Assembly: GCF_020509005.1 (NCBI RefSeq)
Contig: NC_063019.1
Coordinates: forward strand, 2,852,001-2,916,000
Source: Fulvia fulva
Lineage: Eukaryota > Ascomycota > Dothideomycetes > Mycosphaerellales > Mycosphaerellaceae
Length of the DNA stretch: 64,000 bases
Direction: 5' to 3'
Shown here: one piece after another, positions 1 through 10,646 of the stretch
How the letters are laid out: each line of letters opens with the position of its first letter
How positions within the stretch are numbered: the first letter of the stretch is position 1
Program-made: the position numbers and the translations under genes
Notes under the pieces: model-generated
The model's input: only the letters and a program-made list of their open reading frames with translations
What the model was told of the DNA's origin: nothing
Database searches by the model: none

Positions 1-68
1 TTCCCGCACTACAGACCAAGCAATCACACGCATATGGCGCACCAGGCAAGACACACCTGAACTCGCAA

Positions 69-2052
69 ATGACCACAGACACGGCAGAAATTGATGCCGC
101 TTTCACTACCACCGGCTTCCGCAGAACGCGTGCCGCCACAGCCAAAGAGCCAACACCAGCACCAGCAGCAACACCAGCAGCAGAAACGACCACACGCACG
201 CGCAAGAGCAAGAAGCGCGTCGAACCAGAAGTCCTTCCAGAGGAAGACCTTGAGGACGAAACCAACGACGGCGATCCAAATGGTATAGATTCCGGAGCCA
301 GAGGAGATGGCATGCGTCCTGACACGCGCTTAGATACAAGTCTTTCCTATGACAAAGTCCCAGAACCGCAGAAGCGCGCCACCGCTCCGAAGGAGCCATC
401 ACCTTCCCTAGTACCATCAGTCGAGCCCGCACGTCAATCGCCTGTTGAGCAAGTCGAAGCGCTACCGGAGGATGTCGAGCCTTGGCGCATCACAGTCCTC
501 TTCTGGACATTCTGGAAGTACGCGGTCCCCAGCGCGCAGATATTTTTTGTGCTTTTGCTAGGCTTCGTCATCATGAGCGGGCTACTCGGCGGTCTGGGTC
601 TCTTCGCCAGCTTGTTACCCCTACCGGCAATGTACGCGCTTAAGCGCGATGTTTTCTTCTACCGCGTGGGGACTTTGCTCTATGGGCACGGCACGCCTGC
701 GGAGGCATTATGGTACAATGTGAAGAACGCGGAATTGACCATGTCGGAAGTAAGTATCCCCGCCGTATTGTTCCGTTCCGAGCTAACGATCGCAGATTCA
801 AATGATCAACATCACGAACGTCACGCTGCCTCAAAACCAGTATTTGATCAATCAGAATGTTTACGCCCGTCTCACTAACGACGAATGGGCTGCTCGCCTG
901 CTGAAGGAGACTGTTGACACGCACGGCGAAACTTTGCGGGAGTTGAAGCGCATCCTACCTCCTCTGACGGCCATGATCACTGAGGACGGCCAATGGAAGT
1001 TCACCAATGATTTCCTACAAGCATATGGTGAGAAAATGCTCAGCAGTGACGCTGCACCTCTTTGGGACAAATTTATGGAGATCAACGAGGAGCGCCTGAT
1101 CCAAGCCCACCGAGGCATCCTCCAAACGGAGGTCAACGGCGTGATCGAGAACATGCAAATCGTCACACATGATCAGATGCAGCAGGCCATCGTTGAGAAC
1201 AACGACTACATGATGGCCAACTTCAACGAGACCGTCGCGAGCTTCCGCACACACTTGGTCAAGGAGTTCAGAGGTATCGCCATTGAGGTCGCCGACGACG
1301 CCATCAAGCAGTCACCTCTTGCAAGGCTCCAAAACGGCGCCGTTGCTTACGCCACGATTATTCAAAATGCGCAAAAGCGTATGAGGGAGGTCAACTACCT
1401 GTCCATTGGCCTGGGTGCTATGGTCGTGCCGTTGTACACATCGCCCACCTACAAGAATCCAGTCTTGGCTCAAGGCTGGGTCGACTGGGTCCTGTACCGC
1501 ACAGGCCTCAAAACTTGGCCGCTTCTGCCTTTCGTCCCGGCTCTACCACCTACTTCTGCTTTGCGTGACTGGAAGGAAGGCGCTGAGTGCTGGTGCGCTG
1601 CTCCATCTGGCGACGAAATGGCCCTGGGTCAGATCGCAATCCAGTACCCGCACAAGATCTACCCTGGCGAGTTTGCTTTGGAACACATCCCGGCCAGCGG
1701 AACTCGCGACATTGCTGCTGCACCCAAGAAGTACGAGGTATGGGCACAAGTCGACAACTCCACGGAAGCCCTTCGCGTGAAGGCTTTACTTGATCAGGAC
1801 TTTGACCTTCACTTTGACTGGGAGTGCGGTCCACCACCGAAGCATAACCCATCGCGCTGGGTGTGTATCGTCGCCGATGAGTACGACATCCACTCATCCA
1901 ACTACATTAGGAGTTACGACCTGCGCGTTGGGGCTGAGCGTATTGGTCTGACGACCCAAATGATCGCCGTCAGGGTCGTGGAGAACTGGGGCTCTCCAGA
2001 CCACACCTGCATTTATCGCGTGCGCATGACTGGAAAGGAGGTTGAGGCTTGA
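69..2052 (+). CDS. SUN-domain (Sad1/UNC-84-like) nuclear envelope protein
   Basis: Two exons, 69-749 and 796-2052, joined in phase 0 across a 46-bp intron (GTAAGT donor, GCTAAC branch site, CGCAG acceptor), predict 645 residues. Residues 1-135 are low-complexity, rich in Ala, Pro, Thr and charges. A hydrophobic stretch at about 155-190 is a membrane anchor. The middle (230-470) is largely helical. The C-terminal region, about 487-640, reads as a SUN domain, including the ALEHIP and NWGSPDHTCIYR motifs. SUN proteins sit in the inner nuclear membrane and bind KASH partners in LINC complexes, linking chromatin or the spindle pole to the cytoskeleton. The reading frame is open upstream of the chosen ATG to the window edge, so the true start or an upstream exon may lie outside. 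Family assignment rests on motif recognition. Confidence 0.85.
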
Positions 2053-3012
2053 TTTTGGGCGACGAAAGGCGTTTGGTAGCGAAAGATACCCATGGGTTGC
2101 ATAGCATTGGTGGCGTTTTGTAGAGCGAAAGGCGCGTCGTAGGATCAGGATACGACACGGCAGGCATCTTGCAGAGCAAAAGCGCGTCGTAGCAACAGGA
2201 TACGACTGCGGCGCTGCCATAGAGTATGGCGGCAGACTGTTCAAATGGAAATTGTGCTTGTGTATTACCGTCACGCGCCCTCCCAAACCATCCCCTTCAC
2301 GCACCAATATCATACCGATTCCCTCCCAAAACCGGCTGACACAGGGCGAGCGCGCCACGCTCTCGAACAGCCCCGTGGGCACGATGAGCGGCGAAATGCT
2401 TCATGTGCAGCTCGGTCTATAGATCGACACTGTATCATCGTGACACGCCCCCTCCTACCTGCCTGTATCACTCCTCTCTACCGCCATGCTTTTCATCTGC
2501 CCTTGAGCGCGTTATCAGCGAGAAGCCGCATACGCAGCTCGGTCTATGCTGGTGGTATATATCATGCCTATCGTCACGCGCTGAAGCGCTGCATCACCCT
2601 GCCGTGAGACAGATCTCTGCACAAGGCGCGCACAATCGGTATGATACAGGCCTCGTGAGCCAGACCGACGCGCTCGCTTCCCGATGGCGTTGACTGCTAC
2701 ATCCAGCCGCGCCGGCTGTCTTCGCCTCTAGAGTTCATTCGATGCCATGGTCACGGAGCGGCCTGCATCCTTTGGGGATCTCAACGGCGAGGGTGAGGCG
2801 ATGCTGCTGTAAGGAGATTCAAATGCACGCCGGCGAAGGCAAACTTGGCAAGTTAAAGCACAATTGCGAAGCAGTCGCGGCAAGTGCCATGGTTCAAGTA
2901 CAGTAACCTCTCCCGCAAGCATCAGCGCACAAAGCAATCCATCTCAAGCTTCAAATCAGGTTCCTCAACGCCCTCAATCTCCCATCTCTCTCCTCAATTA
3001 TGTCAAACCCCA
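2053..3012. other. Intergenic stretch with short direct repeats
   Basis: No convincing gene is seen between the SUN-protein gene and the converging 2EXR-like gene. An imperfect direct repeat of about 30 bp occurs near 2128-2158 and 2185-2212, sharing GCGCGTCGTAG and CAGGATACGAC. A second short repeat, GCAGCTCGGTCTAT, occurs near 2408 and 2534. ORFs here have no recognisable content. The stretch should hold both 3' UTRs. Confidence 0.5.
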
Positions 3013-3754
3013 TCACAAGCTGAACCTCCTGCGGGAACCAAGGCGAGGGCAAGCTCTGCGCACAATTGTACACACTGTCGTCACCTTTACTATATCCCGC
3101 TTGCCCTTAACCATCTTCTGGTGGACCTGCTCCTCAAAGTACTTCTGCAACTGTGCCTCCGTCACGTACACCGTGCCTTCACCCTTGACGTGCACCGGCA
3201 AAGCGCAGAATGGCTTCGCCCAGCTCTCGTCGGGGAGCTCTGGGTCTAGAGGGGGTTGGTAGAGAGTTGCGAAGTAGTGCTTGGCCTGCAGCCAGAATTC
3301 GATGGGTGCGATGGTGACGCGGATTGGCTTCATCACGTGGAAGGCTTTGTGGTCTAGTTGCTTGATGAACGCAGGGAGTTGGTGTGTCATTTCGACGGTG
3401 AAGGTCTGCGGAGTCGATGGTCAGCATCGACAGACGTTGGGATACAGGCTGATGGTGGCTTACGTTCTCGCCATAGTAGATCACAAACGCCTCACGGCGG
3501 ATCTGGTGGCAGGTGGCGAGAAGTGCAGGCTGAAGTCGAGGGTACGTGCTGTTCACGGCATCGTTGGGTGGAGGGGGGAGCTCCTTGCCGTCGCGGCAGG
3601 CGCGGTACTTTGAGCTGTTGTATCGTTCGGCGGCGAGGATGGCATCGCTGGTGTTGATGTGAGCATCCTCGACGAGTGCCAGCTCCCAGATGCGGCGTCT
3701 GATCTCGTCCGGGAGGATGTCGAGCAAGGTCTTGGGGCGCTTGCTGAATGCCAT
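3013..3754 (-). CDS. 2EXR/F-box-like fungal protein, two exons
   Basis: Exon 1 (3754-3464) and exon 2 (3405-3013) join in phase 0 over a 58-bp intron (GTAAGC donor, CTGACC branch, CGCAG acceptor) to give 227 residues. The N-terminus carries the LLDILPDEIRRRIWELAL motif seen at the start of the large ascomycete 2EXR/F-box-like family, then ALLATCHQIRREAF, the second conserved block with its Arg-Glu-Ala core. The C-terminal half has no recognised domain. Start chosen at 3754 because the conserved block follows within 12 residues; an upstream in-frame ATG at 3841 would add 29 low-complexity residues. Members are usually uncharacterised; any role in ubiquitin ligase complexes is inference. Confidence 0.7.
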
Positions 3755-3949
3755 CGCTGGGCGGGCCGTCGACGGTGGTTTGGTGATGTTTGGTGTTTGG
3801 TCGTGTGAAGGTGTCTCGTGTGGGGTGAAAAGCGCTGGCAAGAGTCTGCTAGGGACGCTAGTGACCGTTGAGCTGTGCAGGGATGCGACGGTAGCACAGC
3901 AATGGCTACGACTTTCGAGAGCCGGCGAGCCTCACAGGCAAAGTCTGCC

Positions 3950-5044
3950 TCAAGGTGCCTTCATAGGTGGTAACGGAATATTATCGATCAGTCTGACAGG
4001 TACCTCATCGCTCCCAAGACCCAACTTCTCACCATTCTTGACTTCCTCAAGCGGCAGCATCTTCACAGCACCACTCAACACAGCGCCCTGATCCGAGTCA
4101 ACCATTTCAACCTCTTCCAAGCCCTCAGGATCTGCCAACGAGATATAGTCCACCTCAAACAGTGCCCTCTCGTTCTTCTCCAGCGTGTCCTGCTCCAACT
4201 GCGCACGATTCACCACATCCCACGAAAATGCCAGGATCTCATCTCGGTTCCTCCTTCCCATCATGTATGCCTTCTCTGCCGCCCCCAATGCCTTGCTCAA
4301 CACAATACCCGCTCTTCTTCTGCGCTCGCCGAGGTATACGTTCCGACTTGACATTGCGAGTCCGTCCTCCTCTCGCTCTGTGGGGATGATCCGGACTGTG
4401 GTGGGCAGGTGGAAGTCTTTCACTAGACGTTTGATGATGACGGTTTGCTGCACATCTTTTTGACCAAAGTAGACATTGTCAGCTTGCACGATATTGAAGA
4501 GCTTCATGCACACTGTTGCGACGCCTCTGAAGAAGACTGGCCGGCTCTTTCCCTCTAGCAGTGTTGCGAGCGGTGTGATTGTGACGAAGGAGCCTACGCC
4601 GTCCACGCGACTGTCGGGAGGCAGCGTTGGGTACACTGTTTTCGTTGTGGGTGCGAATATGGCGTCGATACGACCTTTTCCCGCTTTCTCGAGCTCCGTG
4701 TCCAGCTCTTCCAACATTGCCAGGTCGCTGTCCCACGTCTTTGGGTATGAGTCTAGATCTTCGTCCACGCCAAATTGGGTTGGGTTGACATATATGGAGA
4801 CGAAGACCTTGCCGTTCTCTTCTGCTGCCGCTCTCACCAAAGAGAGATGCCCTTTGTGTAAGGCACCCATAGTAGGCACAAGTCCTACGGGCTCCCCTTT
4901 GAGAAGCAGCTCTCGACGGTGCTGGCGAAGCGGCGGGACATCGCGGAAGATGTGGAAGGCTCGAAGGTGTTGAGTGAGCTGTACGCCCATCAGTGGGGGA
5001 CGCGCAAGGCTGCGAGGTCGGCATCGTGATAGGAAGGAAGCCAT
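3950..5044 (-). CDS. PAN6: Pantoate-beta-alanine ligase (pantothenate synthetase)
   Basis: A single-exon 364-residue protein that condenses pantoate and beta-alanine with ATP to form pantothenate, the coenzyme A precursor. The N-terminal nucleotide-binding motif PTMGALHKGH lies at 57-66 (HxGH signature), with YVNPTQFG near 85-92, FFRGVATVCMKLFNIV near 171-186, FGQKDVQQ near 193-200 and the KMSKS-equivalent MSSRN at 231-235. The first 30 residues are rich in Arg and lack acidic residues, so they could be a mitochondrial presequence; that is inference. Start chosen at 5044 just ahead of this leader; an ATG at 5152 would add 36 residues without family similarity. The gene is divergent from DBP7. 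Confidence 0.93.
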   Translation of the reverse strand: MASFLSRCRPRSLARPPLMGVQLTQHLRAFHIFRDVPPLRQHRRELLLKGEPVGLVPTMGALHKGHLSLVRAAAEENGKVFVSIYVNPTQFGVDEDLDSYPKTWDSDLAMLEELDTELEKAGKGRIDAIFAPTTKTVYPTLPPDSRVDGVGSFVTITPLATLLEGKSRPVFFRGVATVCMKLFNIVQADNVYFGQKDVQQTVIIKRLVKDFHLPTTVRIIPTEREEDGLAMSSRNVYLGERRRRAGIVLSKALGAAEKAYMMGRRNRDEILAFSWDVVNRAQLEQDTLEKNERALFEVDYISLADPEGLEEVEMVDSDQGAVLSGAVKMLPLEEVKNGEKLGLGSDEVPVRLIDNIPLPPMKAP

Positions 5045-5372
5045 TGGGATAGCTTGTGCTTGGGTGTTCGTGGGAAGCGTGATAACGGTGTGTGTTATTT
5101 CGTGGACTATCTGGCTTGATCCTCCATGGTGCCGTCCAGCGGCTCGCTTCAATACAGTAAGGTATGAAGCAGTCTACGGTGCAGTCTTCAGCACAATGCC
5201 ATGATATCTGGTCGAAGTGGAGTCTTGTGAAGAGGTCAGAGCTCCAAGCAAAGCACGCTAGCCACGGCGGCCGAGATCGCCGTTTGAGACTTGACGATGG
5301 GAAATTTCTCCACGTCCAACACACATGAACGCCACTGTCTCTCACGATACATTCACGATACATTCAGCAAAG
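5045..5372. promoter_or_regulatory. Shared divergent promoter region of PAN6 and DBP7
   Basis: About 330 bp separate the two divergent starts, so the core promoters of both genes must lie here or within the transcribed leaders. No clear TATA box was identified. The repeated ACGATACATTCACGATACATTC at about 5344-5365 is a short tandem duplication immediately before the DBP7 start and lies in its leader or extreme N-terminal coding part. Confidence 0.4.
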
Positions 5373-7709
5373 ATGGCCGATGACGGGATGATGCTCAACT
5401 TTGAGCTGCCGGTTGATGCATTCTCGGCGCCACAATCAAGACTCAAGGGAGGCAGCTGGAAAGATCGGCTTACAGCTCGAAAGTCAGCCGAATATGGTCG
5501 CATGAAAGCACAGGAACGAGCCTCGAAACCACAGGCGGAGCAGGAGCAGGCACCTGCAGAAGCAAGGAGACAGTCTCAGTACCAGGGCGAACGACCCGTC
5601 AAGCGGCCGCGTATCGATAGAGACAGATCCGATAGACCTCGAAAACATGTCGATACGCTCCCGAAGCTGAACAATGGCGAGGTGGTCTCGTCTCTGTTCT
5701 CGTTCAACCCTGCATCGAAAGCGCCCGTCGAGAAGCCAACCACTGAAGCTGAGGAAGATGTTCAGCCGTCGAACGCGCCACTTGTACATGATGAAACGGC
5801 ACAATTCACAGCACTAGGACTTTCTCCAAATCTGGCTGGCCACTTGCTTCGGAAACTAGACATCAAGGCACCTACCGCAATCCAACGGAAGGCCGTCGAG
5901 CAACTCTGCAAACACGACACAGATGCATTCATACAGGCGCAAACAGGATCCGGTAAGACGTTGGCCTATCTTCTACCGATCGTGGAGCGCATCACTACCA
6001 TCTCGAGGCGCATGAAGGATGATGGAGAGAATTTCGATCGACAAAGTGGACTGTTTGGAATTGTACTTGCGCCGACACGCGAACTGGCCAAACAGATTGA
6101 GACTGTTCTCGAGTCAATCTTGCGATGTTGCCACTGGGTTGTTGCAGGAATGGTAATTGGTGGCGAGAACAAGAACTCGGAAAAGGCACGACTGCGAAAG
6201 GGTGTGAACATATTAGTGGCTACGCCCGGTCGATTAGCAGATCATCTCAACCACACCGAGGTTCTGGATGTGTCAACTGTGCGATGGCTTGTTCTAGACG
6301 AAGGTGATCGGTTGATGGAGCAAGGCTTCGAAGAGGATATTCAGCGCATCATTGGTGTCATGAATCTGCGGAATCATGGAGTACTGAAGAAGCCTATACC
6401 AGGATTACCGACTCGAAGGACTACAGTGCTGTGTTCAGCAACCATCAAGTCGACAGTTGAACAGCTACGAAGCATCGCTTTGAAAGATCCCGTATCAATA
6501 TCTGTTGATGCAGCGGAGAATGGTGACGACACTGCGACCACTACGGACAACAACTTCTCGGCTCCGGCACAGTTGAAGCAGAGCTACGCCGTCGTGCCGC
6601 CCAAGCAGCGACTGGTCAGCTTGGTCGGGGTATTGAAGCAGACCTTTAAAAAGCGCGGCAATGTCATGAAATGCATTGTATTCATCAGCTGTGCGGACAG
6701 CGTCGACTTCCACTTTGAGCTGCTTTCAAGAGGCAGCGATGCAGAAGGCGCCCCAGCTACCGCCACAGGGGACGGCGATGCCAAAACACAATCACCACCA
6801 AAGAACAAGAATGCCAACAAAAGAGCAAGAAAACCTGGCAGCATACCACAAGGTAACACCATTGTCGAGTCAAGGACAGAAGCCCCCGCAACAGCATTCT
6901 CCCCCAAAGACAACCAAGTCAAACTCTACCGCCTCCACGGCTCCCTTCAACAAGCAACTCGAACAAGCACCCTAAAGTCCTTTACCAATTCCGAAGACCC
7001 AGCAGTTCTGATATGCACAGACGTAGCAGCCCGCGGTCTCGACCTCCCCAATGTTGATCTCGTAATCGAATACGACCCACCCTTCAGCAAAGACGACCAC
7101 CTCCACCGTATAGGGCGTACAGCTCGCGCAGGCCGCGACGGCCGCGCCATGATCTTCCTCCAACCAGGCCCCGAAGAAGGCTACGTCGAAATTCTCAAAG
7201 AAGGGAAACCCCGCAACCTCACGCGTCATGACGCATCTGAACTCCTCAGGAAGGGCTTCTCTGCCACTTCTGGAGTAGGAAATATGGAGAAAGGCTGGGA
7301 AGAGCGCGCCACAGAATTCCAACTCGACGTGGAACGCTGGGTCTCCGAATCATCCAAACACCTCGAACAAGCGCGCAGAGCGTACCAATCCCACATCCGC
7401 GCTTACGCCACGCACGTCGCTGCTGAGCGAAGTATTTTCAATATGCAGGAACTGCACTTGGGCCATCTTGCGAAGGCTTTCGCCTTGAGAGATAAGCCGG
7501 GGAGTATTAAGGTGCCTGGCTTGAGGCCTGGGGCGAAGGAGGCGGGGAAGAATCGGGATGCGAGGAAGAGTGCTGCTGGGAAGGCTGCTGGTGGGAAGAG
7601 CAGGGTGGAGGATGATATTGCGGAGGAGACGGATGCGACGCAGGCGAGGTATAAGATGCAGAGGATGAGTAGGAAGATGGGTGGGGTTAGTGAGTTTAAT
7701 TTGGGGTAG
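5325..7709 (+). CDS. DBP7: DEAD-box ATP-dependent RNA helicase Dbp7, 60S ribosome biogenesis
   Basis: A single-exon protein of 794 residues (778 if the second ATG at 5373 is used, which starts a more family-like N-terminus). Helicase motifs in order: Q-motif region APTAIQRKAV about 182-191, Walker A AQTGSGKT 205-212, PTRELA 250-255, TPGR 300-303, motif II DEGD 325-328, SAT 371-373, CTDVAARGLD 564-573 and HRIGRTARAGR 594-604. The DEGD form of motif II is characteristic of Dbp7 rather than a defect. An Asn/Lys/Pro-rich insert (about 475-525) lies between the two RecA folds. The C-terminus is basic. Family knowledge places it in the nucleolus in early large-subunit assembly. Confidence 0.95.
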   Translation: MNATVSHDTFTIHSAKMADDGMMLNFELPVDAFSAPQSRLKGGSWKDRLTARKSAEYGRMKAQERASKPQAEQEQAPAEARRQSQYQGERPVKRPRIDRDRSDRPRKHVDTLPKLNNGEVVSSLFSFNPASKAPVEKPTTEAEEDVQPSNAPLVHDETAQFTALGLSPNLAGHLLRKLDIKAPTAIQRKAVEQLCKHDTDAFIQAQTGSGKTLAYLLPIVERITTISRRMKDDGENFDRQSGLFGIVLAPTRELAKQIETVLESILRCCHWVVAGMVIGGENKNSEKARLRKGVNILVATPGRLADHLNHTEVLDVSTVRWLVLDEGDRLMEQGFEEDIQRIIGVMNLRNHGVLKKPIPGLPTRRTTVLCSATIKSTVEQLRSIALKDPVSISVDAAENGDDTATTTDNNFSAPAQLKQSYAVVPPKQRLVSLVGVLKQTFKKRGNVMKCIVFISCADSVDFHFELLSRGSDAEGAPATATGDGDAKTQSPPKNKNANKRARKPGSIPQGNTIVESRTEAPATAFSPKDNQVKLYRLHGSLQQATRTSTLKSFTNSEDPAVLICTDVAARGLDLPNVDLVIEYDPPFSKDDHLHRIGRTARAGRDGRAMIFLQPGPEEGYVEILKEGKPRNLTRHDASELLRKGFSATSGVGNMEKGWEERATEFQLDVERWVSESSKHLEQARRAYQSHIRAYATHVAAERSIFNMQELHLGHLAKAFALRDKPGSIKVPGLRPGAKEAGKNRDARKSAAGKAAGGKSRVEDDIAEETDATQARYKMQRMSRKMGGVSEFNLG

Positions 7710-7790
7710 AGAGACGGGTCTCTTAGCTGCGTATGGAAGATATGACGCCGACTATCAACTGCGATTGTATATCTTTCATTCATACGTCGC

Positions 7791-9983
7791 TCAAGCACTG
7801 TCATCATCGCTAGACGTAACGTCAGTCCCAAACTCCAGCTTCATCAGAAGTCTGTCGACACCTCCACTCTTCCAGACCTCGAAATCAACTCTATCGCTCG
7901 GCTTGACGTCCAGATACCGCAGAGACCCAGTCCTTTCCTGGTTCAATTCTCGTAGCCGATGAACGACAGACTTCATATCGCTATCCACTCTCTTCCTTGC
8001 ACGATCCAGCTCAAGACCAATCCTTGCCTCCTCTTCGAGCATATGCGCGCTCTCGCGACCAGCGTCCCGCTCGAGGTCGAGAGTGTGATGAATATCGAAC
8101 AGTCGGACGAAGAAAGCGATGAGATGGTCGATATTGCCGAGTAACGAGCGCAGCTCGCGGGTGAATGGCTCATCTGTGAGTAGCAATGCATACAGTAAAG
8201 CCGCGAGGAAGATGCGGTGGCCGGAGGCCAAGGTCTCAGGGTCGCGTTGTGCTCTAGTGCTGTTCTCATCACTGAAGCCCGAGTGCTCGGTACTGTCTTC
8301 TGCAGGCGCCGCTTCTATCCATTCTTGAAAGTGATTGCAGTATCCTCGGACGACTTCGGCTTCGAAGAAAGCTGCTGTTTCTGCAAGGAGGAATGTAGCG
8401 GCGCTGCAAGTAGCCCAGACTTTTCTCAGGGCTGTTGCTCTTTGATTGCTCCGTTGTCGAGACTCTGTATCATTCATGGACGACGATGGATGAACTCGCC
8501 GCGCCGGACTTCGTCTCCAGAGATCAATCAACCGGAAGTGGCTGCGCTCTATGGCGAGCAGGTATGAGCTTATGACGGAGTAGTTGCTGATATCGTGGGC
8601 CGAGAGCAGCAGATCTAGCGGGGGCTGTACGGTGAAAGTGAGCTCCGTCGCAGCGGGGAATAGAAGGTCGTTGAACGCCACGCCTGAGATGTGAACATGC
8701 ACGCCGCCGACAATACCCAAATCTGATGATGTGCCCGTCTCAGTCTTCGCAGTCGTCAACGTGATGTGCTTCCGAGCCGACTCCAGCACAACATCTACAT
8801 CTCTTTGGTCTTCGGCGGCCAGCGTCTTCCACACTTGCTGTAGTACTTGGCGTAGTTCGATGTCCTTGATCTGTAGACCTTGGAGAGCCTTGACAGGGTC
8901 CGCTTGCAGGCTTCGGCTGATATTCTGTTGCCTGGCTTGCAGTCGGGCCTCCGCTTCGATAATCAACGCCTCTCCAAATTCGCCGCGGCTCAACAGCAGA
9001 AATTGCCGCAAGCAAGCGAAAGTATCCGCAGTGGTGTTGCTCGGTAGCAGATGCTGCAGTACGTTCTGTGACAAAGACAATCTGATGTCGGCTACGGTTC
9101 GTGCTAGCTGAGACGAGACCATGGGTAGGGTCAGCGATGCAAGGAGTTGAAGGTGTGTCTGCGCCAGACTTGCTCCATCGTATTGCCTCTGTGTGGCCGC
9201 TGTTGCTAGATTGTGACGCTGGTGGTGTTGGACTTGGTGGAGGGACTTTCCAATGAAGAGCATAGAGGCGGCGGTGGAATGAGATACGAACTCCGGTAAC
9301 AGGGTCAAGTCTCTTCGAAAGTGCTCCCTTTCTGCGCCTTCTGGCTGGATGAAGAAGTCTTTCGCTCCGAAGGCGGGTAGCTTGCCATGTATGATCCATG
9401 AAGACAATTGCCTCAACCAAGCTGTCTCGGCAACTTTCACAAGCTCGATGGCGGCCTGCTCAATCTCGTGGAAGCCAGTGAGCGTTTCGGACCTGAGTTT
9501 GTCGATGAGTTCAGCGCTCGTGCAATTCACGGTTGATCGTGACGAAGAAAACTGGTCCGGCGCCTTGACTGGAGACATGAAATACGCCACTTCCCAATAC
9601 CATGCCATCCGTCGGTGCCAATCGTCGAACTCACCGACCACACTAGCAAGGGGTACAATCTCATATGCACCAACAATGATCGAGTCCTTCTTCAAGATTC
9701 TTTCTTCGACATCGAGGATACGCTGCTGAAACCGGCCCAGATGCTTCTGCTCGATCGAGCTTGCCACTGCTCGGCATATCACTGACTGATGTGCCTTTCG
9801 TATCGTCTCAAGGTGTCGCTTTAGCTTGCGATGCAGCTGTGAGAGCTTGCCAAGTGAGCGTAGTAGAGCCCCCTCGGACGGCGACAGCAAAGGGAAGTCT
9901 CCGTTACCCGTCTCGGTAGCTTCTTGGTCGCCGAATAGTGGCGATGGATGGCCGGAGAGAGCCAGCAACACTTCGTGCAACAT
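7791..9983 (-). CDS. GCP4: Gamma-tubulin complex component GCP4
   Basis: A single-exon 730-residue protein beginning MLHEVLLALSGHPSPLFG, the conserved opening of GCP4, followed by the GRIP1/N-GCP region with DSIIVGAYEIVPLASV near 100-115 and a helical GRIP2/C-GCP region that ends near the C-terminus. GCP proteins (Spc97/Spc98 family) assemble gamma-tubulin into the ring that nucleates microtubules at spindle pole bodies. GCP4 is a peripheral ring member present in filamentous fungi and absent from budding yeast. The length matches typical fungal GCP4. The 3' end converges on DBP7 with only about 80 bp between stops, so their 3' UTRs probably overlap. Confidence 0.88.
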   Translation of the reverse strand: MLHEVLLALSGHPSPLFGDQEATETGNGDFPLLSPSEGALLRSLGKLSQLHRKLKRHLETIRKAHQSVICRAVASSIEQKHLGRFQQRILDVEERILKKDSIIVGAYEIVPLASVVGEFDDWHRRMAWYWEVAYFMSPVKAPDQFSSSRSTVNCTSAELIDKLRSETLTGFHEIEQAAIELVKVAETAWLRQLSSWIIHGKLPAFGAKDFFIQPEGAEREHFRRDLTLLPEFVSHSTAASMLFIGKSLHQVQHHQRHNLATAATQRQYDGASLAQTHLQLLASLTLPMVSSQLARTVADIRLSLSQNVLQHLLPSNTTADTFACLRQFLLLSRGEFGEALIIEAEARLQARQQNISRSLQADPVKALQGLQIKDIELRQVLQQVWKTLAAEDQRDVDVVLESARKHITLTTAKTETGTSSDLGIVGGVHVHISGVAFNDLLFPAATELTFTVQPPLDLLLSAHDISNYSVISSYLLAIERSHFRLIDLWRRSPARRVHPSSSMNDTESRQRSNQRATALRKVWATCSAATFLLAETAAFFEAEVVRGYCNHFQEWIEAAPAEDSTEHSGFSDENSTRAQRDPETLASGHRIFLAALLYALLLTDEPFTRELRSLLGNIDHLIAFFVRLFDIHHTLDLERDAGRESAHMLEEEARIGLELDRARKRVDSDMKSVVHRLRELNQERTGSLRYLDVKPSDRVDFEVWKSGGVDRLLMKLEFGTDVTSSDDDSA

Positions 9984-10646
9984 CTTGCTGTATCGATTCA
10001 GACAAGAGGATCACTGGAAGGTTTCGACGCGTGCCGCGTTCGCAGGCGCGTGATGGTCAGCAGTGGCGGCAGCACCTGCCATGGACCGAATGGACTCAAT
10101 GAGGCAGTCTCTTTTGTGTCTAAGATCCAACAAAGATCACTCGCAAGACCGTACGCTGATGATGTTTGTCACAAGACGCAGGAACGACAGGTGAATGTTT
10201 GTAACAGACTGATGGGGATATTGAACCGAGATTTATGCATGGTGGTCCGTGTGTTATGCAGGCCACGGCCCACGAGGCCAGATCGACACCTCCACACCAG
10301 CTCTCCACTTCTTCACTGGAAAGCGTGGGCAAACAGCACACGGCAGGTCCATCTGGCCCGCATGCGCCTTCTGCTCAGCGGCATCTTAAGTGTTCACGCT
10401 GTAAGGATATCCTGTTCTCTCTTGCACACTCTTCACGGCATCCTCCTTGAACACCAAGGCAGCAACATCTTACCACAGTTACTACAAAAGCAACGGACAT
10501 CCCGCTTTTCGTAACACCAGCTTCATCCACACAAGCTACCAGAGACCACGGCCTCTTACCGCCTTCAGCCACCTTTCGAAGGATCCCAGACCAGAAGCAC
10601 CTTCATCATCAGACAACACACGAGTCTACATCACAGGCACAGAAAC
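9984..10646. promoter_or_regulatory. Divergent intergenic region between GCP4 and a small gene
   Basis: This stretch must carry the GCP4 promoter on one side and the promoter and leader of the 92-residue protein gene on the other. ORFs spanning it have no recognisable content. From about 10440 to 10646 the plus strand is rich in short CA and CAC runs, as fungal 5' leaders often are. Confidence 0.35.

Noticed and set aside
4479..5363. 294-codon minus-strand frame overlapping PAN6
   Set aside because: It is the shifted reading of the PAN6 coding sequence and its promoter; its composition is not protein-like.
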